Of a stretch of 64,000 nt of DNA, positions 58,307 through 64,000 are shown piece after piece. Location of the stretch: the IMG/VR virus record IMGVR_UViG_3300020215_000053, positions 1-64,000 of that record; one strand, given 5' to 3'. Positions within the stretch are counted from its first letter, which is position 1. The number at the start of each line of letters is the position of its first letter. The stretch comes from a virus. The position numbers were made by a program, and so were the translations under genes. A model generated the notes under the pieces. That model saw nothing but the letters and a program-made list of their open reading frames with translations, had not been told where the DNA came from and did not search any database.

Positions 58307-58357
58307 GAACTATCCGGAAATTCCGGATAGTTCATTTGGAGAGTTGTGGAGAGTTGT
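58307..58357. promoter_or_regulatory. 27-bp perfect palindrome plus 10-bp tandem repeat
   Basis: GAACTATCCGGAA at 58307-58319 and its exact reverse complement at 58321-58333 flank a single A. Next to it, GGAGAGTTGT is repeated twice in tandem at 58338-58357. The leftward gene starting at 58289 lies 18 bases away. This is very likely a regulatory operator, possibly at the head of the right-hand early operon; I see no clear -35 and -10 pair. The remaining bases to 58458 hold no gene. Confidence 0.75.
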
Positions 58358-58458
58358 GTCCTCTCGGAACCAACGCTTCACGGCAACTCCCTGACTCACC
58401 CAAACGGCGCCCGTGCCGTCCGCTCGCGGCGAATCCAGACGGCCGCCGATTGATAGCC

Positions 58459-58638
58459 TCACGACCGCCTGCTAATCAATTCGAGTCCGTCCTGGAACAA
58501 CTCGCTGGCCTCTTCGATCGTCTCAAGCACCTCGCTGTACTCGTCAAGCAACTTCCGCAACTTGTCGCGTTCCTTGGCTATCGTGTCGATGATGCCCCTG
58601 GCTTGCTTCCTGAAGTCGTCTGCGGTTTTTCGCGGCAT
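58459..58638 (-). CDS. Small helical coiled-coil protein (59 aa)
   Basis: ATG at 58636-58638 with GAGTGAGA; GTG three codons earlier is an alternative. Entirely helical, with ERDKLRKLLDEYSEVLETIE. Looks like a two-helix hairpin or dimerising coil; no DNA-binding signature. Confidence 0.6.
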   Translation of the reverse strand: MPRKTADDFRKQARGIIDTIAKERDKLRKLLDEYSEVLETIEEASELFQDGLELISRRS

Positions 58639-58710
58639 CTGTCTCACTCCTCGAACAGCGGCAGGCCCGGCGCCTGCGTCATCTCGTCCGCCTCACTAGA
58701 CCCACGCGGG

Positions 58711-59165
58711 TCACTTCCCACAAAACAGCCCGCAACTCGTCACCGTCAGAGGGTCAAACTCGTCAGACCACAACATGCCTTGCTGACGTGCACCGATGAG
58801 TTTCCGTACCGCCTTGACTCGCTTCGCGAAGATTTCCGGGGCACGCCGCCTGATCTCTCGTAGCGGCGTGCCCGGAATCCAAAAAAATAGTTGTTCACGA
58901 GGGGGGGCTGCCGTAGTCTATTTCGAGTTTCTCCGCTCTCTCAAAGAGTGCTGGATGGTGCTCCAACAACCCAGCCCACTCATACCTCCTCTGGTAGAAG
59001 CACAAAAAACAATTGGCCCTGGATCGCCACGAAAAGAGAAAAGCACGGTCCCAAGGTTTCAGGTTTCGCACACACTCCCGGCCTGCATCGTCCAGCTTGG
59101 TCCACACCGCGTCGTAGAGCCGTTGCCAGAAGAACGTCGGCGGTAAGACGCCACGGGAACACGCC
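58711..59165 (-). pseudogene. Decayed PAPS-reductase-like / adenine-nucleotide hydrolase-like gene remnant
   Basis: Translating three frames in turn gives a continuous protein-like tail: SNDYRNGVFPWRL, then TFFWQRLYDAVWTKLDDAGR, KPWDRAFLFSWRSRANCFLC, FYQRRYEWAGLLEHHPALFE, and after a shift at the G7 run (58904-58910) EQLFFWIPGTPLREIRRRAP and a CGLFCG end. The CFLC and HHPALFERA pattern is typical of the C-terminal part of phage PAPS-reductase-family proteins. At least two frameshifts break it, and the N-terminal catalytic region is absent. Confidence 0.7.
58834..58877. other. Long GC hairpin inside the decayed gene
   Basis: TTCCGGGGCACGCCGC (58834-58849) pairs with GCGGCGTGCCCGGAA (58863-58877) with one bulged base. 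No T-tract follows on either strand, so it is not a normal terminator. It may be an inserted palindromic element within the pseudogene or a coincidence of coding sequence. Confidence 0.45.
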
Positions 59166-59229
59166 GTTGCGGTAGTCGTTGCTTACGATTCCAGAAGATC
59201 AATGGGCGGATCGCTCCACCTGCTCTTTC

Positions 59230-59658
59230 TCAATCAGCAACCCGCCGCATCGTCTTCGGGTCGAACTGGTACGTCACCTGGTACACGCCGGCCGGTAGCC
59301 GATGGTGCGGATGCTCCGGGTGAGTCAGCATCCACACCTCAGACGCCACGACGACCGGGCCGAGAATTTCTTGGGGCTCCACGTCCATCGGCGGCTTCAC
59401 GTATTCCGGCAGTTCCACGCCTTGAAACACCTCAACGGCTCCCTCGGCGACGTGCCTGGCTCCGTTGCCGGTTCCCAGCGCTACCTGGACCGAACCGCGT
59501 CCAATCTGTTTGCCGCGGGGGTGAGTATCGGCAACGCGATGGACGTAGATATCGCCCTGCTGGACGGCGTGACCAATCTCGATTCGCCGCGTGATGCGGA
59601 CGTTTTCGTCGGCCTTGGCGTTCATCACGGCCTGGATTTTTTCGAGAACTTGCGTCAT
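59230..59658 (-). CDS. Hypothetical protein (142 aa)
   Basis: ATG at 59656-59658 after AAGGAGTCAG. Regular strand-rich protein with EIGHAVQQGDIYVHRVADTH, GTGNGARHVAEGAVEVFQGV and WMLTHPEHPHHRLPAGVYQV, the second part containing several His. I recall similar sequences in planctomycete phage contigs, without a function. The gene downstream is the decayed remnant. Confidence 0.65.
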   Translation of the reverse strand: MTQVLEKIQAVMNAKADENVRITRRIEIGHAVQQGDIYVHRVADTHPRGKQIGRGSVQVALGTGNGARHVAEGAVEVFQGVELPEYVKPPMDVEPQEILGPVVVASEVWMLTHPEHPHHRLPAGVYQVTYQFDPKTMRRVAD

Positions 59659-59679
59659 GTTCTGACTCCTTGAAAAAGG

Positions 59680-60615
59680 TTAGGACTTGGCCAAAATCCG
59701 TGATTCATCGAAACCGCAAATCGATTCGTGTGCTTCTCGGCACGTCTTCACTGTGCCGACGACCGGCATGTAGTAAACTCGCTTGGTGCCGCCATCAGTT
59801 CCAACGAGCCACTGGTCGCCGTGGGCGTCTCGCACCAGGCAGCGCGGTGCCGCTCCCTTCCGGCATTTTTCGCGGTCGGCGTCTACCAGTTCGGCTTTGG
59901 ATTCCCAGAGGTATTTTTCGGGCGTCATTCGCTCGATGAGTGCTCGGCGAACTTCGGCGTTCGATTCGGTGCGAATTTCTTCGACCGTAATTTGTTCGGG
60001 ACAGAGAATCGCGTAGGCCGGGACCAGAACGCCGTGCCAGAAATACAGGTTCTCGACATCGTTTCTTATCGCCGGACCATCCTCGCAATGCAGACGGCGA
60101 ACGTCACCGACCGACTCGGTTTTCACTTCGGGTTTGGCTATCCAGAACAGCGTCTTGTCGGTCCAAAACAGACACCAGCACCCTCCCAGGAAGGCGTCTA
60201 AGAGCGGCATCGACCACGACTGAACTTTTGGCTTGTTGTCACTACCGAAGTAGGTGGTTGACAACCAAGAGAGTTCCCACCAGTACCACCGACAACCAGT
60301 CAGCACACACCATTGCGCGAAACGTCGAAACTTACCGTTCAGAACGTCCCGAGCGTTCCGAGCGTCCCGAGCGGCCCGAGCGGCCCGAGCGGCCCGAGCG
60401 TCTTTCGGCAACCGCTTGCAAACGTCTTCTGCGATCTCGAAGACTGTTTGGCGGAGATCGATATCCTGGCACCATTCGCCGACTAAGCGTTTCACCTTCC
60501 GCTCGATTCCAAGCGTGCGACAATACTCGGCAAGAGCCGCATTGACGGTATCCTCGTCCAGGATGCCGGGATAGTTGCACGCCTCAACGTAACGGTCGAA
60601 CAGTTCGCCTTTCAT
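59680..60615 (-). CDS. DUF6745-like protein with Ala-Arg repeat (311 aa)
   Basis: ATG at 60613-60615. N-terminal helical region is followed by a short repeat of (Ala/Asp/Asn)-Ala-Arg (residues about 72-90, from the 9-bp DNA repeat). The C-terminal domain LHCEDGPAIRNDVENLYFWH and NAEVRRALIERMTPEKYLWE matches my memory of DUF6745. Such proteins are common in large planctomycete genomes and of unknown function. It is the last gene before the small unknown genes ending at 59230. Confidence 0.75.
   Translation of the reverse strand: MKGELFDRYVEACNYPGILDEDTVNAALAEYCRTLGIERKVKRLVGEWCQDIDLRQTVFEIAEDVCKRLPKDARAARAARAARDARNARDVLNGKFRRFAQWCVLTGCRWYWWELSWLSTTYFGSDNKPKVQSWSMPLLDAFLGGCWCLFWTDKTLFWIAKPEVKTESVGDVRRLHCEDGPAIRNDVENLYFWHGVLVPAYAILCPEQITVEEIRTESNAEVRRALIERMTPEKYLWESKAELVDADREKCRKGAAPRCLVRDAHGDQWLVGTDGGTKRVYYMPVVGTVKTCREAHESICGFDESRILAKS
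60348..60401. repeat. 9-bp tandem repeat (six units)
   Basis: Six contiguous units of CCCGAGCGG or close variants (CCCGAGCGT, TCCGAGCGT) lie inside the DUF6745-like gene. Because the unit is nine bases, unit gain or loss changes the Ala-Arg stretch without breaking the frame. Confidence 0.9.
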
Positions 60616-60622
60616 CGCACGC

Positions 60623-61048
60623 CTAGCCTTTTCGCAAGAGTGAGCAGAGCAAGAGCCGCTGTTGCCGGAACCACCGCGTTACCTCCTGCTCGGAGACGTT
60701 CCAAGCGGTTGTCCAGCCGATCGGCATCCCCATCAGCCATTCCACGAAGGTAGCGTTCAGCCTCTTCCGCTGTGAGGGCGGGAGCGAGGTGCGGGTAATC
60801 GCGCAGGATTTCGGCCCAGCGTTCTCGCTCTCCTGGGCCTGGTGGGAAAGGTCCGAAGTCCAAGATGCAGCATCCCGGTTCAGGTTGCCGCCCTGGGTGC
60901 TGTGCTCGTCCACTCCCAGTCGCCTGCCGTCGTGAGCATTCGGTGTCGCCCAGACTTCCGTCTGGCCTGGTAGCCTCGCTCCACCAGCCACCGCCGTTCC
61001 TTTTGCCGACCCCCGAACAGAGCGAGATGTAGGAACGTAGAGCCACAT
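60623..61048 (-). CDS. C5-methyltransferase C-terminal-like protein (141 aa)
   Basis: ATG at 61046-61048 has a strong AGGAGG site. Segments WATPNAHDGRRLGVDEHSTQ and LNATFVEWLMGMPIGWTTAW are familiar from C-termini of phage DNA cytosine methyltransferases, but the catalytic PCQ motif and SAM site are absent. In an overlapping frame the same DNA reads AERYLRGMADGDADRLDNRL and RLRAGGNAVVPATAALALL, another methyltransferase-tail pattern. It is either a separate target-recognition polypeptide or a remnant. Confidence 0.6.
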   Translation of the reverse strand: MWLYVPTSRSVRGSAKGTAVAGGARLPGQTEVWATPNAHDGRRLGVDEHSTQGGNLNRDAASWTSDLSHQAQESENAGPKSCAITRTSLPPSQRKRLNATFVEWLMGMPIGWTTAWNVSEQEVTRWFRQQRLLLCSLLRKG

Positions 61049-61345
61049 TCACTGCCTCCTGGGTTGCGGCGGCATCAGCCCAAGCTCGACCAGCGCGCGC
61101 AGGTGCTTGCACCCCGCGTAGTCCACGCCCTCGCGGCGAAAAGTGAAGTCGGGGCAGCCGCAGTGGTTGCCGTGGCCGTTCGTGTAGAGGTCGTAGCTGA
61201 CGTGGCCCAGCCTGGGGTCGGGCCGCGTCAGGCGCCAGGCCGGTTCCGCCACGCGCGGGTCCGGGGACAACCTCTCCAGCTTGTACCAGCGGCGGCCGAT
61301 CAGGACGGCCAGGGCCACCTTGGGCCGCGTAGGCGTGCGTGTCAT
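61049..61345 (-). CDS. SWIM zinc-finger protein (98 aa)
   Basis: ATG at 61343-61345 overlaps the upstream stop (ATGA). CxCx(14)CxH: Cys62, Cys64, Cys79 and His81 form the SWIM metal site (HCGCPDFTFRREGVDYAGCK). SWIM domains bind DNA or proteins. The N-terminus (ALAVLIGRRWYKLERLSPDP) is basic. No associated domain. It precedes the methyltransferase-tail gene in the operon. Confidence 0.8.
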   Translation of the reverse strand: MTRTPTRPKVALAVLIGRRWYKLERLSPDPRVAEPAWRLTRPDPRLGHVSYDLYTNGHGNHCGCPDFTFRREGVDYAGCKHLRALVELGLMPPQPRRQ

Positions 61346-61548
61346 TCGTAGAACTCCAGATTGATCTTCAGGCGGTCCGCATCGGCCCGGTAGGCTGGCG
61401 TGGCGCGGATCTCCACATAGTTTTCGGACCCGGTGACACCGTGCAGGGCGTCCAGAAGGATCAGGCGGCACGCATTCCAGTTCGGCGCCTCCAGCGCATA
61501 CTCGATCATCTCGCGCATCGACATGCCGCGCCGCTCGACATTGCTCAC
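61342..61548 (-). CDS. Hypothetical small protein (68 aa)
   Basis: GTG at 61546-61548 overlaps the upstream stop (GTGA); stop overlaps the next start. Helical N-terminus (MREMIEYALEAPNWNACRLI), then YVEIRATPAYRADADRLKIN strands. Unknown family. Confidence 0.55.
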   Translation of the reverse strand: MSNVERRGMSMREMIEYALEAPNWNACRLILLDALHGVTGSENYVEIRATPAYRADADRLKINLEFYE

Positions 61549-62210
61549 AGCATCACGCTCACTTTCTTCTTGCCCCGCCCCGCCTCCAGGAACAGGCAAC
61601 TCTCCCGCCCCCGCAGCTTTGGCTTCACGCCGGATTCCAACTTCTCCTTCACGGCCTGCAGCGTCTCGGTGTCGCGCCACCGGAGAGCCCGCTTGATCGC
61701 CTCGGGGATCTGGTCGCGGATCGGCTCCTCCACCAGGTCGGCAATCTCCTGGGCCAGTTTGTTCTTGAGCCGCTTCACGCCTTCATCCGGTGCGTCCTTG
61801 ACCATGACTTCGCCCCACGCCTCGAAGCCCATCCATACCAGCATCGGCACACGCTTGTCCGCCTTCATCCGCTCGCGCAGTTCGTGGTAGAACTCGCGAA
61901 TCTGGGCTACCGGGGCGGTCAGGAGCGGGCCGAGCAGTTCATCGGCCTTGGCGTCGTGAGCGTCGTACTCGTCCTTGTCGTGCGCCAGGCACATGCCGAC
62001 CACGGCCTCGATCCACTTCTCCACCATCTCTTTCACCTGCATGTTGGTTCTCCGTTTCTTGCTTGGGAAACGCATCGCGTAGCGGATCAGGGCACCGACA
62101 TCTCGCATCCTCTGGACCGGCACACTGCGGCCACCCTTCCACCTCATGCGCAGGTCCCAGAGGAATTTGCCGGCTTCCAGGCTGGCCATCACGGCGGAAC
62201 GAACGCCCAT
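61545..62210 (-). CDS. Helical hypothetical protein (221 aa)
   Basis: ATG at 62208-62210 overlaps the upstream TGA; an internal ATG at 62040-62042 with CGGAGA could also serve. The protein is mostly helical and basic at both ends; the middle includes VEKWIEAVVGMCLAHDKDEY and PVAQIREFYHELRERMKADK. It ends in KPKLRGRESCLFLEAGRGKK. No motif identified; DNA metabolism context suggests a replication accessory. Confidence 0.6.
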   Translation of the reverse strand: MGVRSAVMASLEAGKFLWDLRMRWKGGRSVPVQRMRDVGALIRYAMRFPSKKRRTNMQVKEMVEKWIEAVVGMCLAHDKDEYDAHDAKADELLGPLLTAPVAQIREFYHELRERMKADKRVPMLVWMGFEAWGEVMVKDAPDEGVKRLKNKLAQEIADLVEEPIRDQIPEAIKRALRWRDTETLQAVKEKLESGVKPKLRGRESCLFLEAGRGKKKVSVML

Positions 62211-62644
62211 CACTTCTTGACCCTCCTCCAGTCCAGGCCCATCTCCAGGAACGTCCTTTTCGCCAGCTTCGCCGTGCCGTGCGAAATCTCCGCCATCTCG
62301 GCTACGTAGTGCTCCAGGACCTCGAAGGGCGGGTTCTTCGGCAGGCGCAGGATCAGGTTCACGACCAGCTCGATCTCGCATTGCAGGCACCGCTCGCGGC
62401 GGGCCACGATCTGGCGGAACTCGGCCACGGTCGGCGAGTTTCGCGAGTGAAACCCGTCGTGGCAGGGGCACTCCAGGGGATGGCCAAGCGAGATCAGGTT
62501 AATGCGGATGTCCAATCTGCTGCCGCCCCCATGCCCTTTCGGGCGGATGTGGTGCGGCTGCCTGGCCCGGCACTTGGCCAGGCAAAACGCGCACGTTCCG
62601 GGGCCGCGAAATAGATCAAGGGTTTCCTCGCTCGTGTAGATCAT
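62210..62644 (-). CDS. HNH endonuclease (144 aa)
   Basis: HNH core with Cys18 and Cys21 (CAFC), His31-His32 in QPHHIRPKGHGG, Asn49 in INLISLG and His62/His66. This form is typical of phage HNH proteins of the NinG/HNH type. The C-terminal half is a helical domain of unknown role. In phages these enzymes cut DNA in replication or packaging steps. Placed directly upstream of the helical gene in a coupled pair. Confidence 0.82.
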   Translation of the reverse strand: MIYTSEETLDLFRGPGTCAFCLAKCRARQPHHIRPKGHGGGSRLDIRINLISLGHPLECPCHDGFHSRNSPTVAEFRQIVARRERCLQCEIELVVNLILRLPKNPPFEVLEHYVAEMAEISHGTAKLAKRTFLEMGLDWRRVKK

Positions 62645-62672
62645 CGCTCGATTCCTTGCGATTAAGGGCCTG

Positions 62673-63221
62673 TCACTCCTCGATCTCGCCGATCTTGCTC
62701 GTCAACTGGCGGATTGTGCTCGGCAACGAAGCCATCTCTTTCTTCAGCGCGTTTGGCAGCAACCGCTCTCGGTAGTTGCGTGTCTGAAGTTGCTCGTAAA
62801 CCTTCATGAACTGAGCCCTGACGACGGCGACCGGCTCCTTGCCGTAGCAGAGCGCGTGAATGCCCATGACCTGCATTGCCTCGACCACCAGAGGCGGCAG
62901 GTCTTTGCAGCCGCGCTCGATCGAGCCGTCAACCTCCGGGTCGATCTTGCCGATGCCTCGCCACGCGATCGCCCACGCTTCCGCCGGTGTCGGTTCCTTG
63001 TCCGATCGCATCACTTCGGCGGCAGCTTCTCTCAACTCGCTGACCGTCGGGAACGTCGCCCACTTGTGCTCCAGCACCACTTTTTTCGCCGCAAGCCTCA
63101 GCGCCTCGATCGGTATGTCGCCGAGCAGGTCCATGTAGACCTCGGCCAAGTCGGCCGATGGCGGTTTGCCGATCGCGGCGCCGATGTAAGCCAGCACTTG
63201 AGCCAATTCCAGCCTGGTCAT
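62673..63221 (-). CDS. Helicase-loader-like replication protein (182 aa)
   Basis: ATG at 63219-63221 overlaps the upstream stop. N-terminal helices (LELAQVLAYIGAAIGKPPSA), then WATFPTVSELREAAAEVM and a YRERLLPNAL C-terminal tail. This pattern fits phage replicative helicase-loader or loader-inhibitor proteins found next to initiator genes. I cannot see an ATPase motif, so it would not be an active DnaC-type loader. Confidence 0.55.
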   Translation of the reverse strand: MTRLELAQVLAYIGAAIGKPPSADLAEVYMDLLGDIPIEALRLAAKKVVLEHKWATFPTVSELREAAAEVMRSDKEPTPAEAWAIAWRGIGKIDPEVDGSIERGCKDLPPLVVEAMQVMGIHALCYGKEPVAVVRAQFMKVYEQLQTRNYRERLLPNALKKEMASLPSTIRQLTSKIGEIEE

Positions 63222-64000
63222 CTCGCTTCCCCTCGCGCAACGAACTCTTCCAGGCCAGCAAAGAGTTTTCCGTTGCTGTTGCGATCGTCGTACTTGCCCT
63301 CGATGAGTTGCGCCACGGTGTCGCTACGCAGAAACCAGTCGATGTCAGCCCGCCACCCTCGACTGCCGCCGCCTTGGCAAAACGAACTCGCGGCAACTTT
63401 CGCCAGCGCCGCCTCGACATTTCCCAGCCAGCCGCTTTGCTTGATCCGAAGGCGGTACTCTTTCCGCCGTTTGTCCGTCACGACCTGGCAGTGCGAGACG
63501 TTGGGGATTTCGTTCCATCGAGCGATCAGCGTTTCGATGGTTGGCGCCGCCGCCGCCGGTGTTGTCTCCTGCTCTTGTTCCTGCTCTTGCTCCTGCTCTT
63601 GTTCCTGTTCTTGGCTTCGGACACCCTTTGAAGGGGCTTCGAGGACCCTCATGGGAGGCAGGTGATAACGGTCCCCGTATCTGGCGTAAAACGCCTTATA
63701 GAATGGGGACTTATGGTAAGGTTCCAGCGCCCGCACGATGCCCTTAACCCGGTTGTCCTTTGGTTGGAGCGATTCCCCGATCTGGTAGCGCGCCATTTCG
63801 GGTATCCAAACGACCTCTGAAGCCCTGTCGTACTCCGCGAAATCCGCTTCGCGGACCCTTTGAAGGGCCTTCCAAGCGGCTTCGCGGCCCAGCCCGAGGT
63901 CATGAGCGATCATGGGCAGCGGCAGGTAATAAAGGCCGATCATGTTGGCGAGCCGGCAGGTGAGGAGGTAAATCGCCACGAGCTGGGTCTGTGGTCCAGC
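63218..64000 (-). CDS. Replication-initiator-like protein with QE repeat (N-terminus beyond window)
   Basis: The frame is open to the right edge, and residues before the GTG at 63977-63979 (PQTQLVAIYLLTC) look coding, so the true start is outside. The visible N-terminal part (ANMIGLYYLPLPMIAHDLGL, GREAAWKALQRVREADFAEY) is a winged-helix phage initiator pattern. A Gln-Glu linker follows, then a C-terminal DNA-binding-like domain (GWLGNVEAALAKVAASSFCQ). Together with the loader-like gene it forms a replication module. Confidence 0.75.
   Translation of the reverse strand, partial: AGPQTQLVAIYLLTCRLANMIGLYYLPLPMIAHDLGLGREAAWKALQRVREADFAEYDRASEVVWIPEMARYQIGESLQPKDNRVKGIVRALEPYHKSPFYKAFYARYGDRYHLPPMRVLEAPSKGVRSQEQEQEQEQEQEQEQETTPAAAAPTIETLIARWNEIPNVSHCQVVTDKRRKEYRLRIKQSGWLGNVEAALAKVAASSFCQGGGSRGWRADIDWFLRSDTVAQLIEGKYDDRNSNGKLFAGLEEFVARGEAR
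63566..63613. repeat. 6-bp repeat encoding Gln-Glu linker
   Basis: Eight units of CTCCTG/CTCTTG/TTCCTG-type hexamers encode alternating Gln and Glu in the initiator-like protein. The unit is in frame, so its length can vary without frameshift; similar QE linkers recur in other phage initiators (from memory). Confidence 0.85.

Noticed and set aside
60612-61112. Longer overlapping frame as the main methyltransferase-like gene
   Set aside because: Its first half is not protein-like and it lacks a good ribosome site; the frame at 60623-61048 has one. The motif pair in the second frame is noted as a finding instead.

Overview
The window is a high-GC, densely packed bacteriophage or prophage genome segment. 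A tyrosine integrase, several small helix-turn-helix regulators, a complete head and packaging set (scaffold-like protein, major capsid, terminase, portal) and a very large set of tail-fibre proteins are present, while rRNA, tRNA and housekeeping genes are absent. I see no tape-measure, sheath or baseplate gene. Together with a nozzle-like and an ejection-like protein this suggests a temperate podovirus-like phage. The host is probably a planctomycete (inference). Supporting traits are Gly-X, Ala-Arg and Gln-Glu tandem-repeat proteins, a DUF6745-like protein, an integrase with YxxR instead of HxxR, and cysteine-rich anchored proteins of a type I associate with Gemmata-like genomes.

Layout. 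From 1 to 1.2 kb there are leftward accessory genes, starting inside a hexanucleotide-repeat gene cut by the window edge. From 1.5 to 3.6 kb lies a rightward integrase and regulator cluster. From 3.6 to 12.7 kb there is a leftward run of small, mostly unknown early genes, including LuxR-type HTH, DUF932, HNH and small zinc and membrane proteins. Duplicated fragments occur at 4.7-7.3 kb and a gene-poor repetitive block at 10.06-10.67 kb. At 12.8-13.1 kb a promoter, a possible structured leader RNA and an intrinsic terminator precede the late genes. From 13.1 to 56 kb is the rightward structural region. It holds scaffold and capsid at 13-16 kb and an unusual insert at 16.2-21.6 kb (methyltransferase, glycosyltransferase-like, receiver domain, membrane and thioredoxin-like, papain-like protease, anchored and secreted proteins). 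Terminase and portal follow at 21.6-27 kb, a tail-fibre block at 27-42 kb, neck, nozzle and further surface proteins at 42-50.8 kb, then a strong terminator and ejection-type proteins at 51-56 kb. From 55.9 kb to the right edge there is a second leftward run: RusA resolvase, a methyltransferase-tail protein, SWIM and HNH proteins, a helicase-loader-like protein and a replication-initiator-like protein that runs off the edge.

How it works together. Many genes overlap by ATGA, GTGA or TGATG junctions, which implies translational coupling in long operons. Two promoters 7 kb apart, one before the HTH gene at 3101 and one before the leftward operon at 9954, share the same 17-bp operator placed at the -35 box. 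This suggests one repressor controlling both. Because both edges carry leftward genes, they might be joined in a circular or permuted genome (inference). The most interesting regions are the 16-21 kb membrane, redox, protease and signalling insert, the family of tail-fibre paralogues sharing one N-terminal module, and the shuffled gene fragments at 4.7-7.3 kb.
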